Below, one piece after another: positions 44,578 through 54,208 of a stretch of DNA of 64,000 nucleotides. Source of the stretch: CAIYRG01 sp963747255. Lineage in GTDB: Bacteria > Pseudomonadota > Alphaproteobacteria > Micropepsales > Micropepsaceae. The stretch is from contig CAVVEG010000018.1 in the NCBI GenBank assembly GCA_963747255.1, positions 124,001 through 188,000 on the forward strand, given 5' to 3'. Both the position numbers and the translations under genes were made by a program. Below the pieces are notes generated by a model, which made no database searches, had not been told where the DNA came from, and saw only the letters and a program-made list of their open reading frames with translations. Position 1 is the first letter of the stretch. Every line of letters starts with the position of its first letter.

Positions 44578-44684
44578 GTTTCCCCTCGAGAAAATCAAGC
44601 TGCCGGATAGAGCGTAGCGGGAATTCTTCACCGGGTCCTTTCTGCTTTCCCGCGAAATTGAATCAATCCGTTCAATCGCGGCGT

Positions 44685-45902
44685 TTATTTGTTAATCGAG
44701 GCGCCGGCGAGTTGGGCGACTGCGGCAAGCGTGGTTTGCGCCGCATTCAGTCCAAGCAGAAAATCCTTGTCGGAAAACGTCGTGTACACATCGGTCGGTT
44801 GATGCCAGTGGGGATCCCAACCGCTGCCAATCTGGGTTCCGCGCTCATTCTCGCGCAGCGAAACGGACGCAACAACGTCCTGGAAGTCCACGGAATCCGT
44901 GTTGGTCATGTGACTGCCAATAATGGCCGGATAATCACTCGCGTATTTCTCGTTAGCGCCTTCGATCGTCCAGGCAAGCGTATTCGCTTCGGCCGCCAGT
45001 TTTGCCTTCGACTGGAATTCGATATTGATATCGGCTTCCGGACGTTGGACCGGGCTGATGCTTCCATCGGGACGCGGCGCGCCATGGTCGAACAGCATCA
45101 TGTCGTGCTGAATCATGCCCAGCCATTTCGGTTCGGGATAGCGGCCGGACCCTGTGGGGTTCTCTTTGCCCTGTAGGGCGCGCCGTTGCGCGACGTAAGC
45201 GCGCGACCCCTGATGACCGGTTTCTTCGTTGTTCCAGAGCGCAAACCGGATCGACTGCCGGGTCACGACATTCGGGTCGTTCAGGATTCGTGCAAGCTCC
45301 ATCACAAGGGCCGTGCCCGAGCCGTCGTCATTGGCCGCTTCGCCCCAGCCATGTCCGTCCATATGGGCCGAAATAATGTACATTTCCCCGGGACGCGTCT
45401 TGCCGATTTTTGTGCAGTACACTTCCTCCCGCGGTCCAGGCACTGCAGGCTCGCTGTCCAGCGCGCGCAATTTGGCATCGGGCTGTCTGTTGGGATCACC
45501 GTTCAGCCAGGTGGGATTTCGCAAATAGCGTCCCCGGCCTCCGCCAACCGTGCGTTCCGGTTCGCTGCCGTTAGCCGGCGCCGCAGCTTCGACGCGGGGT
45601 TCGCTGCTTGTGCGCCCCCGTTGCAGATATTCATATTTCAGCCGTTCGGTCGGGCAGCCATAGCTCTTCAGTTGGGCTTCAATCCAGTCGATGGCGGCGC
45701 GGTTTCTTGCGGTGCCCTGCCGCCGGTCGCCGAACTGTGTCAGTCCCTTGATGGTCGCCTTGTAGCGCTGAAGATCCAGCCGCGAGACGAGCGTCTCTAC
45801 CGGATCCGGGGATGCCAATCGCGCGACGGGCTGCGCGTCAGCGCCGGCGATCAGGGTTGCGCTGCAAGCGAAGGCAGCAAGAAACAGCACAGCTCTCATC
45901 AT
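44685..45902 (-). CDS. M28-family metallopeptidase, exported
   Basis: A 405-residue zinc peptidase with a signal peptide (MMRAVLFLAAFACSATLIAGADA). Metal ligands lie in SAHMDGHGWGEAANDDGSG (His, then Asp) and WNNEETGHQGS (Glu pair), and a later THMTNTDSVDF region gives the final Asp/His. Aminopeptidase or carboxypeptidase activity in the periplasm or outside the cell is likely. GAGGACAA precedes the ATG. It is divergent from a secreted protein of unknown function at 46041. Confidence 0.9.
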   Translation of the reverse strand: MMRAVLFLAAFACSATLIAGADAQPVARLASPDPVETLVSRLDLQRYKATIKGLTQFGDRRQGTARNRAAIDWIEAQLKSYGCPTERLKYEYLQRGRTSSEPRVEAAAPANGSEPERTVGGGRGRYLRNPTWLNGDPNRQPDAKLRALDSEPAVPGPREEVYCTKIGKTRPGEMYIISAHMDGHGWGEAANDDGSGTALVMELARILNDPNVVTRQSIRFALWNNEETGHQGSRAYVAQRRALQGKENPTGSGRYPEPKWLGMIQHDMMLFDHGAPRPDGSISPVQRPEADINIEFQSKAKLAAEANTLAWTIEGANEKYASDYPAIIGSHMTNTDSVDFQDVVASVSLRENERGTQIGSGWDPHWHQPTDVYTTFSDKDFLLGLNAAQTTLAAVAQLAGASINK

Positions 45903-46040
45903 TTGTCCTCTCTTCCTCTCTTCCACCACGCGTTCCCAAGTCCGATTCGTCGTGCTGCTGATTACCTTACCTCAACTGTTGCCAGAACCGCTTCGCTATC
46001 TGATGATCGCCAAAAGCAGCCCGGCAGGAGGTCAATCGCG

Positions 46041-46913
46041 ATGCGCAGCCAGAGAATCGTCCCGCATGTACTCATTATTGGTGCGATCGTGCCTGCGGTT
46101 TTTTGGCTCGAATCCTCGGCCGGTTCCGGGATTCAGCCCATTCCGAACTTCTCTTCCGACAGCAACACCGGCTGGGTCGCCGCGGGCATGGGCTTCGGAA
46201 CGGACTTTGTTCAGCCACCGACTGGTCCCGGTCCTGTCACCAACGATCCAGCCTATCCCTATGTGACGAACGCACAGGCCGCAGCTACGGGCAAACAACC
46301 GACCTTCAGAGTGGCCGATCTTACCAATCCAATTCTTTTACCCTGGACGGCCGAGCAGATGAAAAAATCCAATGTGGAGGTGCTCGCGGGGAAGGTCGCC
46401 TTCACGGCGGATTCACGCTGTTATCCTTCAGGTGTTCCGAGTTTTCTCCTGTTTCCCGCCAATCCGGTGCGTTTCATTCAGACGACGAAAGAAGTCCTGA
46501 TGGTTTGGCAGCAGAATGCGGAAATCCGCCGCGTCTATTTGAACGTGCCGCACAGGACAAATCCAAAGCCATCCTGGTACGGAGAATCTGTCGGTCATTA
46601 TGAAAATGGCGATACGCTGGTCGTCGACACGATTGGTCAGAACGACCGGACCTTCGTCGATAATTATCGCACGCCACACACGACGCAGCTTCACGTGGTG
46701 GAGAGATTCCGCCTGATCAATGGCGGCAGAACGATTGAGGTGAATGTGCATGTGGAAGATCCCGGCGCTTTCACCACGCCCTGGGATGCGGTTCAGCGTT
46801 ACCGCCGCACCGATGGCAGTCCGCTGGAAGAAATGGTGTGCGCGGAAAATAATTCGGACTATTTCGGTTACGATGTCGTGCCGCTGCCGCAATCGAAGCG
46901 ATCCGATTTCTAG
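46041..46913 (+). CDS. Secreted protein of unknown function (paralogue of 51889-52776)
   Basis: A 290-residue protein with an N-terminal export signal (HVLIIGAIVPAVFWLESSAGSG) and AGGAGG nine bases before the ATG. The mature part shares blocks with the gene at 51889-52776: NPILLPWTAEQMKK/NAEV-type, WYGESVGHYE, LVVDTIG-x-ND-x-TFVDNYRTPHT and VEDPGAF with a following WD/WTGVQR. About half the positions look identical. There is no enzyme motif I can name. The two copies flank a TonB-dependent receptor and other secreted proteins, suggesting a role in extracellular substrate handling. Confidence 0.8.
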   Translation: MRSQRIVPHVLIIGAIVPAVFWLESSAGSGIQPIPNFSSDSNTGWVAAGMGFGTDFVQPPTGPGPVTNDPAYPYVTNAQAAATGKQPTFRVADLTNPILLPWTAEQMKKSNVEVLAGKVAFTADSRCYPSGVPSFLLFPANPVRFIQTTKEVLMVWQQNAEIRRVYLNVPHRTNPKPSWYGESVGHYENGDTLVVDTIGQNDRTFVDNYRTPHTTQLHVVERFRLINGGRTIEVNVHVEDPGAFTTPWDAVQRYRRTDGSPLEEMVCAENNSDYFGYDVVPLPQSKRSDF

Positions 46914-47229
46914 CACTCTTCGCGCACGAACAGGTTGTAACCAGGCCCGAACAGTTACGCCCGGGATAGTCTCCCTCTCTGCAGAATCAATTTTGGAATC
47001 ACTCGAAATCTGTCGCGGGTTTCGAAATTAAAATCTTGATCGGTTCTGTCAGGCTGAATTTGCACACACGCGCGTTAAATGTTCTGGGCCTGCCGCATGG
47101 CTAAATACATGTTCTGGCGGGTGAACGGCATATAACAGGCCATTCATGCGGCATACATATGGGGCTGAATATATTCGAAAATAGGAACGCACTTGTGATG
47201 TGCGCCCCAGAGACCAAAAGGAGACGGCC
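46914..47229. other. Intergenic stretch upstream of a small secreted protein
   Basis: No recognisable gene. It should hold the promoter of the gene at 47230. An AT-rich patch occurs at 47020-47180. Confidence 0.35.
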
Positions 47230-47631
47230 ATGCGATTGGCAAATAAAGCTGTGATAGGGGCAGCCGTGGTTTGCGGTGCCGCAATTGCTGCCGCGGCACC
47301 GGCCGCTGCACAGGTGAGTTTCGGTTTTGGTTTCGGCGCTCCGCAAGCCGCCCGCTACACATGCTACGACGCGTACGGTAATCCATATTACTCTTATGAT
47401 CCGTATGGATGCACATATTCCCCTGCACCGGTCTACGCACCACCGGTGGCTCAACCCTATTACGGAATGAACTGGGGCGATCGTCGGGATTTCGACTGGG
47501 GCTCTCGTCGGGATTTCGATCGCGATCGCCGGGCCGACCGGAGGGATTTTGATGGGGACGAACATGATCGCGGCCGCCGCGAATTCGACGAAGGCAGGCG
47601 CGACCAGGACGACCGCCATGATCGTAATTGA
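47230..47631 (+). CDS. Small secreted Tyr/Asp/Arg-rich protein
   Basis: A 133-residue protein with a signal peptide (KAVIGAAVVCGAAIAAAAPAAAQ). The mature N-terminal half is Gly/Tyr/Pro-rich (YDAYGNPYYSYDPYG). The C-terminal half has RRDFD repeats and alternates Arg and Asp. It is low-complexity and probably disordered, with no enzyme motif. AAAGGAGACGG precedes the ATG. A strong hairpin lies directly after the stop. Confidence 0.65.
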   Translation: MRLANKAVIGAAVVCGAAIAAAAPAAAQVSFGFGFGAPQAARYTCYDAYGNPYYSYDPYGCTYSPAPVYAPPVAQPYYGMNWGDRRDFDWGSRRDFDRDRRADRRDFDGDEHDRGRREFDEGRRDQDDRHDRN

Positions 47632-47652
47632 TCGCCGAACGGAACCGGGCGC

Positions 47653-47676
47653 GAGGGGGGCGGCAAACGCCCCCTC
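47653..47676. terminator. G/C-rich hairpin between convergent genes
   Basis: A nine-pair G/C-rich stem (one bulged G) with the loop GCAAA, between the convergent stops at 47631 and 47682. A short T-rich stretch follows about a dozen bases later on the plus strand. It could serve both genes. Confidence 0.5.
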
Positions 47677-47681
47677 CGCCT

Positions 47682-48194
47682 TCAGTTATTTTGGCAGGCC
47701 GCACTAACCCATTTGCCGGTCAAAGTGGAATTGGAGTTGATGCTTGAACCGTTTGATGTTCCGTTGATCGAGATCGAGCCTGTTGCGTCCTGGGAATCGA
47801 TCGCATGTATGCTGACATTGGCCATAACACTATCGTTACCGCCCGACTGGCAGGTTCCTTGCGCCACCAGATCGGTGCCGTTTGAACTCAGCGCCTTCCA
47901 TGAGCATCTCTGGTTCGGGTCATTGAAGGGCTGCGTGGTAAGATCAGACGGTTTGACACAGCTGTTGTAGGTATGGGTCTGCGGCTGTCCTCCAAATCTG
48001 CTCTGCAACGCAGCCCTCGTTTCAGGCGGCAATTGGCTTAGTCTCGCCTGCAATTCCGGCGGAATGGTCGCGATTACCGAGGAAACCGATGTAATTTGCC
48101 AGTTCCCGGTTCTCACGTTCAACGGCTGAAATTGTGCGTTCGCCGCAACAGCTGCCGACATGCAAATGGCGGCGGCCAAGAGTGCCTTGCGCAT
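47682..48194 (-). CDS. DUF3617-family secreted protein
   Basis: A 170-residue protein with a signal peptide (MRKALLAAAICMSAAVAANAQ). It has the DUF3617 pattern of a GNWQITSVSSV strand near the start, an internal YNSCVKPSDLTTQPF Cys motif, a CSWKALSSNGTD strand and a C-terminal CQSGGNDSV/WVSAACQNN. GGGAGAGTTGA precedes the ATG. Function unknown; members are periplasmic and occur near secreted enzymes. Confidence 0.82.
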   Translation of the reverse strand: MRKALLAAAICMSAAVAANAQFQPLNVRTGNWQITSVSSVIATIPPELQARLSQLPPETRAALQSRFGGQPQTHTYNSCVKPSDLTTQPFNDPNQRCSWKALSSNGTDLVAQGTCQSGGNDSVMANVSIHAIDSQDATGSISINGTSNGSSINSNSTLTGKWVSAACQNN

Positions 48195-48361
48195 TCAACT
48201 CTCCCTGATCTTGCCCTGCTTTGATGGAATTACGCAGCCCGCTCACCAAAATGCGAGCGGTGGATTATTCCATGCGGCAATCCGTTCCGGAAGCGTTGAA
48301 CTGTTGAAATTTGATGGCTGGAAGCCGGCCGAGGCACTAATTTCGCGGCCGGCAGATTGCT

Positions 48362-51300
48362 TCACCAGGTCTTGACAACCGTGATGCCGATGACCCGGCC
48401 CGTATTTGGCCGGAGAATGTCGTAAGCGGAAATGTTGCGGGAGGCGGTTGTCGGGCCCGTATTCAAACGGCTGAGTGTTTGCCCATGAGATTCTGAATGA
48501 CGAGCTGAAGATTGATTCTCTTCAGGTAATCATTCGCGGGCGTATCGCCGGTGTTGTACCCAAACGACAGATCGAACGTGTACCAGGACGGTTCGATATT
48601 GGTGTAATTGGTGATCGCGCAGGGGAATGTGCCGCCGCCGATATTGCCGCCCGCGCTCGTGCACTGCATATTGACATTGGGCGGAGTGCCCCACGGCGCA
48701 TAATAATGCGCACTGTAATTGAGAAACCCGGTGACGCTGTACGCGCCGTCGCTCCATCCGAGGCGCGCGCGGTAAATCATTCTGGGCGCCGCAGGCTGGC
48801 CGTGATGGAATTGATGCAACGCCGTTCTGTGCGAGCCCTCCAATAGCCGGAAGATTATTGTGGAGCGCATCGACAGGCGGGAGTTCCGTTCACCAGCGCC
48901 TGATAATAGTGCAGGTAATAGGTCCCGGTGATGCCGGTGTTCCAGGCCCCATAATCGCCAAGATCGAGATCGTAGCTGGCGCTGTAGTCAATGCCCTCGA
49001 CATGGAGGAAGCCGGTTCCGACCGTACTGCCATCGGCGATCCAGTAGACCAGAGACGAGCTGCTGAGTGGCTCGGTGGCGTTGCGGTCCAACATCTGCGC
49101 AAGCACCATTTTCTCAAATGGCGCGCAGGACGTCGGGTTGGCATTTGCGGCGACCGGGCAGCCGAGGTCGCTTGGGACGATATGTCGAAACCGCAGAGTG
49201 GGATCGTTGAAAGTTTGCGTATTGTTGGCGGTGAATCCCAGCAGCGTGCCATTGACCTTGACGCTGTACCATGTGGCCTGCAGATCGAGCCCGCGAAGGA
49301 AAGCGAGTTGAGGCGCCAGTTCAAAACCGATGCTGTAATTGTTTCGATGTTTCCGGCGCCAGATTGGTGCCGCCTTCACGCGTAGCGGGCTGCCCGGTCG
49401 AAGCGTTTGTGAAACTGCGCAACTCCGGATGTGGACCGCCACCCCATGTTAGGCCGCCCGGAGCCGACCCGCATGCAAAGCCGGCGGCGAACAGGGCGGC
49501 AGCGGTGCTGCCGGCAGTCGGCTACGCCGCTGGTGCAATTGATGCGTGCCACCGCAGCATCTCCGGGAAGACCCTCGGCGCCGGCGGGATCGCTTGCGAT
49601 GGTGGAATATTCGCCGGCATTGGCAAAGCGGAATGAAGTTCCCCAGCTGCCGCGGATCGTCGCGCCGACCATTTCGTCCACCAACCAGGTGAAGGCGACT
49701 TTCGGATTGCTCGTCGAACCGGCAAGTGTGCCGTGGTAGGCGTCATGGCGAAAAGATCCCTCGATGTCGAGTTTGCGCACGAGCGGAAGATTGAAATTGT
49801 CGCCGAAAATCGGAATGTCGAGCTGAGTGAATTCTGCCCAGACATTGTAGGGCTCTGAATCGTAGATCGTGGATAGCGGTGATCCGGCGGCACGTCTGCA
49901 TTGTTGGCCGTGAACGCAACCACATTGTCGGATTCATAAAGGCCGCCGACCGCCGCTTTGACCTGACCGGCCGGCAGATCGAACAGCGGACCGTCAAATC
50001 GCCCGCCACGCTCCGAGATCTGATAGATATCGCCCAATGTGCGATACGCATGGATGTAATTCAGCGTGGTAGGGGAATTGCACTGAAAGCGCCGTCGGAT
50101 CGCAAAACAAATTCAAATAGGGCACACTGCGGACGGCTTGGTGACGCCGCCGACGTGTTCCATCCAACGAGCAGCACTGATCGCGTTGCCATTGACTTCA
50201 TTCTGCAGATAGAAATTGGTTTCGTAGCTGTGCGAATAATACACCACGCCGCTCCAGCTGAACGGCAGGTCGAGGTTCAGACCGGCATGATAGCGGTATG
50301 AGATTTCGTAAGCTGGTTCGCGGGGCGGAATCTCATTCCCAAAATCATAAGACACCTGCAGATTTCCGGGCGCGCCGGTCGGATAATACGGGTTGATGGT
50401 GGGAACCGCCCAGGTTTTGACGTCGTTGCTGATGCCCTGGCTGTAGACGGGCGGCTGACAATTCGACGACGCGGCGATTGGCGTAAAAGCCGTCGGCGAA
50501 CAGGGACACGCCCGGGAACAGCCTTTGGTCGACGGTCGCGACAAATGAGTTCTTTTCCTGCTCCGCCTGCTCCCAGCCCGTTGCCAGGGGATTCGATTTC
50601 ATTCGTGCGCTGATTGGCAGGGTTTGCCGTGAGCGTGGCCCAATTCAGGGTTGCGGCACTCCGGGAGCGAGCGGACCTATGCCGCCATTGATGGGGTTGA
50701 AAGCGACGCCTGTGCCCTGGGGAACAGCCCAGCAATTGGAGCAGATGGTGCCGATGACCCGGGTAGACCGAGCCCGATTATTGACGAGGCGGCTTGCCGG
50801 TCGTAATCGTGCCCGGCAGCGAGGCGCCAATCGGGATTTCATTGTCGAGTCCCCAGGGCGTGTAGTTCATGGTGAAATTTGAATGTACCGTGCCCTTGAT
50901 GGGTTGTTCGTGTGTGAATTCGTAGGTCAGGGTGATGTCGCCGCCCTCCCAGGTGCGGCCCCATAACTGCGACGCCTGTATCTGCTGGCCGCCGCCATCC
51001 GTCGGTGCCTGGAAATGCAGCAGAGTGACCGCGCCATCGTAATTGCGCTTCAGGATCACGTTGACCACGCCGGCAATGGCATCCGATCCGTAAGTCGCTG
51101 ACGCGCCGTCGGCCAGGATGTCCACGCGGTCGAGTGCGAGTGCCGGGAATGATGGAAGGGTCAATGGCGCAGAGGCCATCCGCCTGCGGAGGAAATTTCA
51201 CGCCATCGATCATCAGCAGCGTGCGGGGGCCGGTCTGGTCGAGACCGCGAATATTGACACGCGTTTCTCGTTCCTGGTGGCCGCCGGAATTGACCGATGA

Positions 51301-51594
51301 GGGACCCGGCGCGACGTTCGCTTGTGGCACCGTGCGGAACAGGTCACCGATGGTGACATTGCCGGTTTCCGTGAAGTCCTGAGTGCCCAGATTGGTGACC
51401 GGGACGCCGACTGCTGCGGCGCCATGAATCAGTGAACCCGTGATCAGCACCTGCTCGGGAACCGCTTCCGGCGCACCAGCCTGTGCCATCTGCGCCTGCG
51501 CGACTTGCTGCGCATGTGCCGTCAACGCATACGTCAGTGAAAGCAGAGATGCGGATCCCATAAGGGTCGCGAACCGCGATGCGGTCTTATTCAT
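48362..51594 (-). pseudogene. TonB-dependent receptor, broken by about eight frameshifts
   Basis: The pieces are colinear and cover a whole receptor. The first frame, from ATG 51594 with GGGGGGAATATC upstream, gives a signal peptide, a TonB box-like region (EQVLITGSLI) and plug motifs (NIRGLDQTGPRTLLMIDGVKF). The next frame gives DRVDILADGASATYGSDAIAGVVNVILK. Later frames give barrel segments (SYRYHAGLNLDLPFSW, AGQVKAAVGGLYES, DIEGSFRHD, DLQATWYSVKVNGTLLGF), then the outer-membrane end GRVIGITVVKTW with stop at 48362. Shifts lie near 51140, 50780-50840, 50600, 50500, 50080, 49780, 49400, 48860 and 48470. No large segment is missing. Loss of function or clustered base errors are both possible. 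Confidence 0.85.
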
Positions 51595-51888
51595 GATATT
51601 CCCCCCTGTTCGGGCGCAGTTTTGCGCGCCGATATTTGTTTCGGGGGAGGAACCCTGGCCACAGGCAGGGCGAAGCTACGCAACACTCCCCACGGCAGAA
51701 GGTGTGACCTTAAGCCGCCCTGTGACAAAAAGGTACAGAATTGTTACGGTGAAATATCAAAATCTCTCAAAATGTACCGAGGTGTATCATTTTTAGCGCA
51801 GTGAAATCACGTGGGCTTGCGGGCCCGATAGCGGCTCCGTGGGGCGGTAGCGAATTTGCAGGGTGGGGTGACGGGAATTGCCTCCCGA
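51595..51888. other. Intergenic stretch upstream of the TonB receptor
   Basis: No gene is supported. The receptor promoter should lie here. An A/T-rich stretch (GTTACGGTGAAATATC) near 51740 may be part of it. Confidence 0.35.
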
Positions 51889-52776
51889 TTAGAAATCAGG
51901 TTTTGCGGCAGTGGGAATTGGCGCCACGTCATAACCGTAAAAGCCCGCGTTGCTCTCCTCGCAGAGATACTCTTCGAGAGGTCGCGCGATACGCTTCCAG
52001 CGTTGCACCCCTGTCCAAGGCATGTTGAATGCGCCCGGATCTTCAACCGTGACTGTCGCCTGCAGGGTATTGCCACCCTCAATAACTTTAAATCGTTCCA
52101 CGATATGAATCTTGTCGGTGTGCGGCGTCCGGTAATTGTCGACAAAAGTCTTGTCATTGAGGCCGATGGTATCCACCACGAGTTCGTCGCCTTCGTAATG
52201 ACCGACCGATTCACCGTACCAGGTGTGTCCCGGATTTTGTGAATGAGGCACGTCCATATAAATGTGACGAATCTGGGTGTTCAGCTCATTTACGACCGTG
52301 ATCTCCTTCTTGCCGGGGTAAAAGTGAATTGGCTGAACGCGTGTGTAAACCGTAAAACCCGGAACGCCGGCGGGCCAGCATCGTTCGCGCGTGATGAATG
52401 GCACCTTGCCCGCGCGGACTTCGGCATTGGCCTTCTCCATTTGTTCCTTTGCCCAGGGTTTCAGAATTGGATTGGTAGTATCGGCAATCCGGTAGGTCGG
52501 TTGGCGTCCATTGCCATTGGGCACATAGGGCCGGTCTTTGGGTGACATCACCGGGCCGGCGCTGCCGTCCGTGGGCGGAAGGAAATCATCACCCGTCGGA
52601 CGGTCCGGAACCCAGGATGTCATGGTGTCCGGAGCGAGATTATGTGTTGAGACGGTTTTCGAAAGTGCGGAAATGTTGCCGTTATCCAGGAAGTTGTTTT
52701 GGGCATATGCGGTGGAAAGAAGAGTGGCCACGGCCGTGACACTGGCGGTCAAGAAGACCGGCGAAAAATTCGACAC
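51889..52776 (-). CDS. Secreted protein of unknown function (paralogue of 46041-46913)
   Basis: A 295-residue protein beginning with GTG 52776 (GGGAGG about six bases upstream) and a signal peptide (PVFLTASVTAVATLLSTAYAQ). It shares WYGESVGHYEGDELVVDTIG, FVDNYRTPHTDKIHIVERF, VEDPGAF and the C-terminal YGYDVAPIP pattern with the gene at 46041. The Trp/Tyr-rich conserved core suggests a beta-rich binding protein, but I cannot assign activity. Placed directly upstream of the broken TonB receptor on the same strand, so it may have been co-transcribed with it. Confidence 0.8.
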   Translation of the reverse strand: MSNFSPVFLTASVTAVATLLSTAYAQNNFLDNGNISALSKTVSTHNLAPDTMTSWVPDRPTGDDFLPPTDGSAGPVMSPKDRPYVPNGNGRQPTYRIADTTNPILKPWAKEQMEKANAEVRAGKVPFITRERCWPAGVPGFTVYTRVQPIHFYPGKKEITVVNELNTQIRHIYMDVPHSQNPGHTWYGESVGHYEGDELVVDTIGLNDKTFVDNYRTPHTDKIHIVERFKVIEGGNTLQATVTVEDPGAFNMPWTGVQRWKRIARPLEEYLCEESNAGFYGYDVAPIPTAAKPDF

Positions 52777-53124
52777 GAAGCGTCCTCCCGGAAGAATGGC
52801 AGGGGAATCATCTGATGATCCCGATCATTCCGATGCTCATAGCACACCGTGGGTCATTTCGTAACGCTGAGGCAAGGTTCGTTTTACGCTCCGGCCATGA
52901 CAGCCCGCTTTGCAGGCTCTTTCCTGTTTGCCCGGCTGATCGCGTGGAAGATTTCCAGAAGCGGGCATATCGGGTCGCGTTGGCCTATAATCGCGCCCGG
53001 GAGGATCGAAGATGTGTGGGCAAATTCTCGACCTCGTGACCTTCATGGCATGGGGCACTCCGAGCTCTGGATCTGCCACGACCTTCTTCAGGTGCGCATT
53101 TTCGGTGAAGGGCTCCAGCGTATT
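52777..53124. other. Intergenic stretch before the alpha/beta hydrolase
   Basis: No recognisable gene is present. The hydrolase frame is open from 52849, but the upstream part does not look coding. A short convergent frame from 53039 is a shadow. Confidence 0.35.
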
Positions 53125-54150
53125 ATGACTGACGTGCGGGAAAGTCGCGTGTCACGGGCGGACAGCTCTGACGGCCTTATGGACCGGCGGCTGTTCAGCA
53201 GGCTGATCACCGGTGCCGTCCTCTGGCCTTCTGGCGCCATCGCACAGAGTCCCGGCCGGCCTGCGGTCAAACGGGTACGCACGGGTGTGCTTGAAATCGC
53301 GTATGAGGAAAGCGGTCCCGAGCAGGGATCTCCAATTCTTCTGCTGCACGGATTTCCTTACGACCCGCGCGCTTTTGACGATGTTGCGCCGCACCTTGCT
53401 GCCGCCGGGTACCGGGTGATTGTGCCCTATTTGCGCGGTTATGGAGCGACGCGATTTCTTTCAACGACCACAATGCGCTCCGGCCAGCAGGCAGCGATCG
53501 GGAAGGACCTTCTCGAGTTCATGGACTCGCTGCAACTCTCAAAAGCGGTGCTTGTGGGCTTCGACTGGGGAGGACGTGCCGCCTGCATCGTTTCGGCGTT
53601 GTGGCCGGAGCGCGTGAACGGGCTCGTATCCTGTTCCGGCTACACGATTCAGGACATAGCGGCGTCCGCCAAACCGGCTGCGCCGGAGCAGGAAAACCGC
53701 CTCTGGTACCAATATTATTTCCACACTGAGCGTGGGCGCGCCGGCCTGCAGGCCAACCGCCACGATCTCTGCAAACTGCTTTGGAGACTATGGTCTCCGA
53801 GCTGGAAATTCGATGATGCCACCTATGATCGTACGGCCACGTCCTTCAACAATCCCGATTTCGTCGATATTGTCATTCACTCCTATCGACACCGTTTCGG
53901 CTATGCCGCGGGCGATCCGGCGCTTGAGCCGGTGGAAGCCGCGCTTGCGAAGCTGCCCCCGATCATCGTTCCTTCGATTGTGCTCCAGGGCGGCGACGAC
54001 GGCGTGAATGCCGCGGGCGCGTCAGCAACGCAAGCGCGTTTCTTCACGGGACGCTATCAGCATCGCGTGATTCCATCTGTAGGACATGATGTGCCTCAGG
54101 AGGCGCCGATGGATACGGTGAGAGCCACGCTGGATTTGCTGCATGGCTGA
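53125..54150 (+). CDS. Exported alpha/beta hydrolase with Asp nucleophile (epoxide hydrolase/dehalogenase-like)
   Basis: A 341-residue alpha/beta hydrolase. Counted from ATG 53125, the oxyanion HGFP is at 75-78, and the nucleophile is Asp 147 in GFDWGGRA, which points to epoxide hydrolase or haloacid/haloalkane dehalogenase chemistry rather than an esterase. The catalytic His is in SVGHDVPQEAP. The N-terminus DRRLFSRLITGAVLWPSGAIAQ has a twin-Arg-type pattern and would export the folded enzyme; ATG 53179 (MDRRLF) is also possible as start. It follows the paralogous secreted protein on the opposite strand. Confidence 0.85.
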   Translation: MTDVRESRVSRADSSDGLMDRRLFSRLITGAVLWPSGAIAQSPGRPAVKRVRTGVLEIAYEESGPEQGSPILLLHGFPYDPRAFDDVAPHLAAAGYRVIVPYLRGYGATRFLSTTTMRSGQQAAIGKDLLEFMDSLQLSKAVLVGFDWGGRAACIVSALWPERVNGLVSCSGYTIQDIAASAKPAAPEQENRLWYQYYFHTERGRAGLQANRHDLCKLLWRLWSPSWKFDDATYDRTATSFNNPDFVDIVIHSYRHRFGYAAGDPALEPVEAALAKLPPIIVPSIVLQGGDDGVNAAGASATQARFFTGRYQHRVIPSVGHDVPQEAPMDTVRATLDLLHG

Positions 54151-54208
54151 TTGGTAGCGCGCATGGTTCCTGGCTCGTCCGGGTTGCGTGCGCTCGCGAC
54201 GACCAAAG

